In this document: positions 6,158 through 7,328 of the stretch, piece after piece
Position numbering within the stretch: position 1 is the stretch's first letter
Layout: each line of letters starts with the position of its first letter
Assembly: GCA_964561035.1 (NCBI GenBank)
Contig: CAZLNR010000031.1
Coordinates: forward strand, 1 to 7,328
Source of the DNA: XYD2-FULL-39-9 sp964561035
Lineage (GTDB): Bacteria; Patescibacteriota; Patescibacteriia; Magasanikbacterales; GWA2-37-8
Reading direction: 5' to 3'
Length of the DNA stretch: 7,328 nucleotides
The notes under the pieces: generated by a model
What the model was told of the DNA's origin: nothing
Databases searched by the model: none
Seen by the model: the letters and a program-made list of their open reading frames with translations, nothing else
Program-made: the position numbers and the translations under genes

Positions 6158-6506
6158 GACCGCTGGCCATTATGTCCATGTCGTCGCCAACCTCTTCTTC
6201 TACTTCTACTTTAGTACCATCTGCTTTGGTAATAACACGGGCAGGTTTAATTTTTAACTTTTTAACAAGCTCTTCGCAGCTTGCAGGATTTTCTTTCTTC
6301 AAATAACGCATCAAGTTGCGGCGACTGCTTACTTTACGCAACAAACCACGTCGTGATGAATGGTCTTTTGGATGAGTTTTCAAGTGTTCTGCCAACTCGT
6401 CGATTTCAGCGGCCAGAATGGCTATCTGCACTTCATTTGAACCAGTGTCCCCCTCATGTACCTGGAACTTTTTAATTATCTGCTGTTTCTTTTTTTTGTC
6501 CAACAT
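6141..6506 (-). CDS. rpsO: Ribosomal protein uS15 with acidic C-terminal extension
   Basis: uS15 binds 16S rRNA and helps assemble the central domain of the small subunit. Residues 1-88 match the whole family. QVHEGDTGSNEVQIAIL (15-31) and HPKDHSSRRGLLRKVSSRRNLMRYLKK (45-71) hold the conserved rRNA-contacting His, Asp and Ser. The ATG at 6506 gives the usual MLDKKKKQ start; a TTG 48 nt upstream only adds non-homologous residues. Bacterial uS15 is normally 88-89 residues. This one has 121, with a tail of about 33 residues ending in an acidic EVEEEVGDDMD stretch that overlaps the NYN start. No Shine-Dalgarno sequence precedes the ATG. It is the first gene of rpsO-NYN-pnp, with a likely promoter at 6639-6666. 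Confidence 0.95.
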   Translation of the reverse strand: MLDKKKKQQIIKKFQVHEGDTGSNEVQIAILAAEIDELAEHLKTHPKDHSSRRGLLRKVSSRRNLMRYLKKENPASCEELVKKLKIKPARVITKADGTKVEVEEEVGDDMDIMASGHDSIS

Positions 6507-6537
6507 ACGAGAATATAGCTGTAATTCGTACGGAAAT

Positions 6538-6594
6538 TCAAGCGAAAATTCCAATTACTTCATCACATCTATGATAAGTTAACGAGCTGACCAT
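6538..6594 (-). CDS. Possible 18-codon leader ORF before rpsO
   Basis: An ATG at 6594 opens 18 codons (MVSSLTYHRCDEVIGIFA) ending in TGA, 31 nt before the rpsO ATG and out of frame with it. AGGAAG (6602-6607) lies 7 nt upstream, the best ribosome-binding site seen in this unit. It could be a leader peptide or could deliver ribosomes to rpsO, which lacks its own site. It may equally be chance, as the ORF is very short and no homologue is recognised. Confidence 0.25.
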   Translation of the reverse strand: MVSSLTYHRCDEVIGIFA

Positions 6595-6638
6595 GAGTAT
6601 GCTTCCTGGCAGTCCGCCCCCAATAATAACGGGGATTT

Positions 6639-6666
6639 ATAATACGTCCTTAAGCTTACCTTACAA
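6639..6666 (-). promoter_or_regulatory. Likely promoter of the rpsO-NYN-pnp unit
   Basis: On the minus strand TTGTAA (6661-6666), a 16-bp spacer and TATTAT (6639-6644) give 4/6 and 5/6 matches. The predicted start is near 6632, leaving a leader of about 125 nt that begins with a short CCCC/GGGG hairpin (6618-6634). Read-through from the pilin gene is also possible, as no terminator separates them. Confidence 0.5.
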
Positions 6667-6714
6667 ACTGCAAAAAGTCAATACCGCCCTTAGCCTTAAG
6701 AAAGATTTACTAAA

Positions 6715-7071
6715 CTAATTTCCAATCTTACTAAATACAAAAGTAGAGATGCCATAAGCTGCCGTTACCAAAAGCAAACCTATAACTGCCGCAAACATAG
6801 CTTCTTTTGCCTTAGAGGCGAACTCTTCATTGCCGCGCGCAGTCATCCAACGCAACCCAGCATAAAACATAACTGCTAAAAAAATAATTCCGGTAAATGA
6901 AAGTACCATCGCTATAACAGAACTAAGGACCGAGAAAATATTAGTGTCTTGATACTGGGCGCTTCGACCGGTAGTTTCCAGGCCAAACTGAGCAAATGCT
7001 GGCAAAACCTGTATCAAATTCCATATACTAACAATGAAAATAAAAGCAAAACGCATTGATTTTTTTAACAT
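6715..7071 (-). CDS. Type IV secretion-type pilin-like membrane protein (TrbC/VirB2-like)
   Basis: This 118-residue protein begins with a signal peptide (basic MLKKSMR, hydrophobic 8-24, likely cut after AFA at residue 27). Two hydrophobic helices follow (about 48-70 and 91-113). The loop between them is RWMTARGNEEFASKAKEA (74-91), typical of the T4SS pilin family that is common in Candidate Phyla Radiation genomes. VirB2/TrbC pilins are processed and build conjugative or secretion pili at the cell surface. No other secretion or pilus gene is in the window, so the partner machinery is unknown. The ATG at 7071 puts the charged start right before the hydrophobic core. It lies about 18 nt from the predicted transcription start, without a Shine-Dalgarno sequence. 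The stop is TAG. No terminator is seen before rpsO. Confidence 0.8.
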   Translation of the reverse strand: MLKKSMRFAFIFIVSIWNLIQVLPAFAQFGLETTGRSAQYQDTNIFSVLSSVIAMVLSFTGIIFLAVMFYAGLRWMTARGNEEFASKAKEAMFAAVIGLLLVTAAYGISTFVFSKIGN

Positions 7072-7095
7072 AAAATACAGCTATAATATGGAGAT

Positions 7096-7124
7096 ATTCT
7101 AGCACATCTTGATTTATCTGTAAA
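7096..7124 (-). promoter_or_regulatory. Promoter of the pilin-like gene
   Basis: On the minus strand TTTACA (7119-7124), a 17-bp spacer and TAGAAT (7096-7101) each match consensus at 5/6. A TGC extended -10 precedes the hexamer. The start would be near 7089, giving a very short leader. It overlaps the oppositely directed promoter at 7109-7137. Confidence 0.7.
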
Positions 7125-7137
7125 AATAAGGTAGAAT
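7109..7137 (+). promoter_or_regulatory. Promoter of tRNA-Arg
   Basis: TTGATT (7109-7114), a 17-bp spacer and TAGAAT (7132-7137) lie 15 bp before the tRNA-Arg gene. The start would be near 7145. The -35 shares bases with the spacer of the divergent pilin promoter, so the two could compete for polymerase. Confidence 0.65.
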
Positions 7138-7152
7138 AATTTTGCTTTTTCC

Positions 7153-7224
7153 GACCTTGTAGTTCAATGGATAGAACAACAGCCTTCTAAGCTGTGGATC
7201 TAGGTTCGATTCCTAGCGAGGTCA
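7153..7224 (+). tRNA. tRNA-Arg (anticodon UCU)
   Basis: The acceptor stem GACCTTG/CGAGGTC has one G-T pair and discriminator A. The D-arm is GTTCAATGGATAGAAC. The anticodon stem ACAGC/GCTGT encloses CTTCTAA, so the anticodon is TCT, which reads AGA/AGG arginine codons. The T-arm is TAGGTTCGATTCCTA. CCA is not encoded. A 6-bp hairpin (CGACGC/GCGTCG, 7225-7240) follows directly; it lacks a T-run and may mark 3' processing rather than termination. Confidence 0.96.
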
Positions 7225-7278
7225 CGACGCGATTGCGTCGCGACCATTATCCGAACTAGGTATGGGAAAATAGCATAT

Positions 7279-7328
7279 GGTGGCCTTGGTATAACGGTTA
7301 TTACGTGAGATTGTGGATCTCGCAACAC
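7279..7328 (+). tRNA. tRNA-His (anticodon GUG), cut by the window edge
   Basis: GGTGGCCTTGG begins with the extra 5' G (position -1, base 7279) typical of tRNA-His. The D-arm GTATAACGGTTATTAC follows. The anticodon stem TGAGA/TCTCG encloses TTGTGGA, giving anticodon GTG. The variable region, T-arm and acceptor 3' strand are beyond the edge. It lies 54 nt after tRNA-Arg, same strand, probably in one transcript. Confidence 0.9.

Noticed and set aside
6281..6475. A 64-codon plus-strand frame opposite rpsO
   Set aside because: It is antisense to a well-conserved ribosomal protein gene and has no supporting signals.
6507..6554. TTG start giving rpsO 16 extra N-terminal residues
   Set aside because: The extra residues have no counterpart in uS15, while the downstream ATG gives the normal family start.

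Overview
The window looks like chromosomal DNA of a small-genome, AT-rich bacterium, most likely from the Candidate Phyla Radiation (Patescibacteria). That placement is an inference. It rests on a 23S rRNA gene with no 16S gene upstream and with extra rRNA insertions, tRNA genes that do not encode CCA, weak or absent Shine-Dalgarno sequences, a lone type IV secretion-type pilin, and a small NYN nuclease inserted between rpsO and pnp. No marker here fixes the phylum.

Layout, left to right. Positions 1-2021 are the 5' portion of a 23S rRNA gene on the minus strand; its 3' part lies off the left edge. The gene carries a long AT-rich hairpin at helix 45, like a classical 23S intervening sequence, and a second expansion in domain I. 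Positions 2022-2543 are a protein-free leader: a consensus promoter (2469-2497), a strongly structured stretch ending in an intrinsic-terminator-like hairpin (2269-2296), then a cloverleaf-like inverted repeat and hairpins next to the 23S 5' end. A small Smr-domain gene (2544-2858) and tRNA-Leu(UAG) (3028-3109) follow, both on the minus strand. They are separated by a 134-bp stretch bounded by a 20-bp direct repeat of the tRNA 3' end.

Positions 3136-6666 hold a minus-strand unit: a predicted promoter, rpsO (uS15), a NYN-domain ribonuclease gene overlapping the end of rpsO, a 147-nt gap with a long hairpin, pnp (polynucleotide phosphorylase), and a bidirectional terminator. Upstream of it lies a minus-strand gene for a two-helix T4SS-type pilin-like protein (6715-7071). 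Its promoter overlaps a plus-strand promoter that serves tRNA-Arg(UCU) (7153-7224). A tRNA-His(GUG) gene is cut by the right edge.

The common theme is RNA: ribosome components, tRNAs, an RNA-degrading exonuclease (PNPase), a probable endoribonuclease (NYN) and structured leaders. The most interesting items are the structured RNA between a perfect promoter and the 23S gene, the helix-45 insertion, the unlinked 23S gene, the rpsO-NYN-pnp arrangement and the duplicated tRNA-Leu 3' end. No clear new defence or mobile system is visible.
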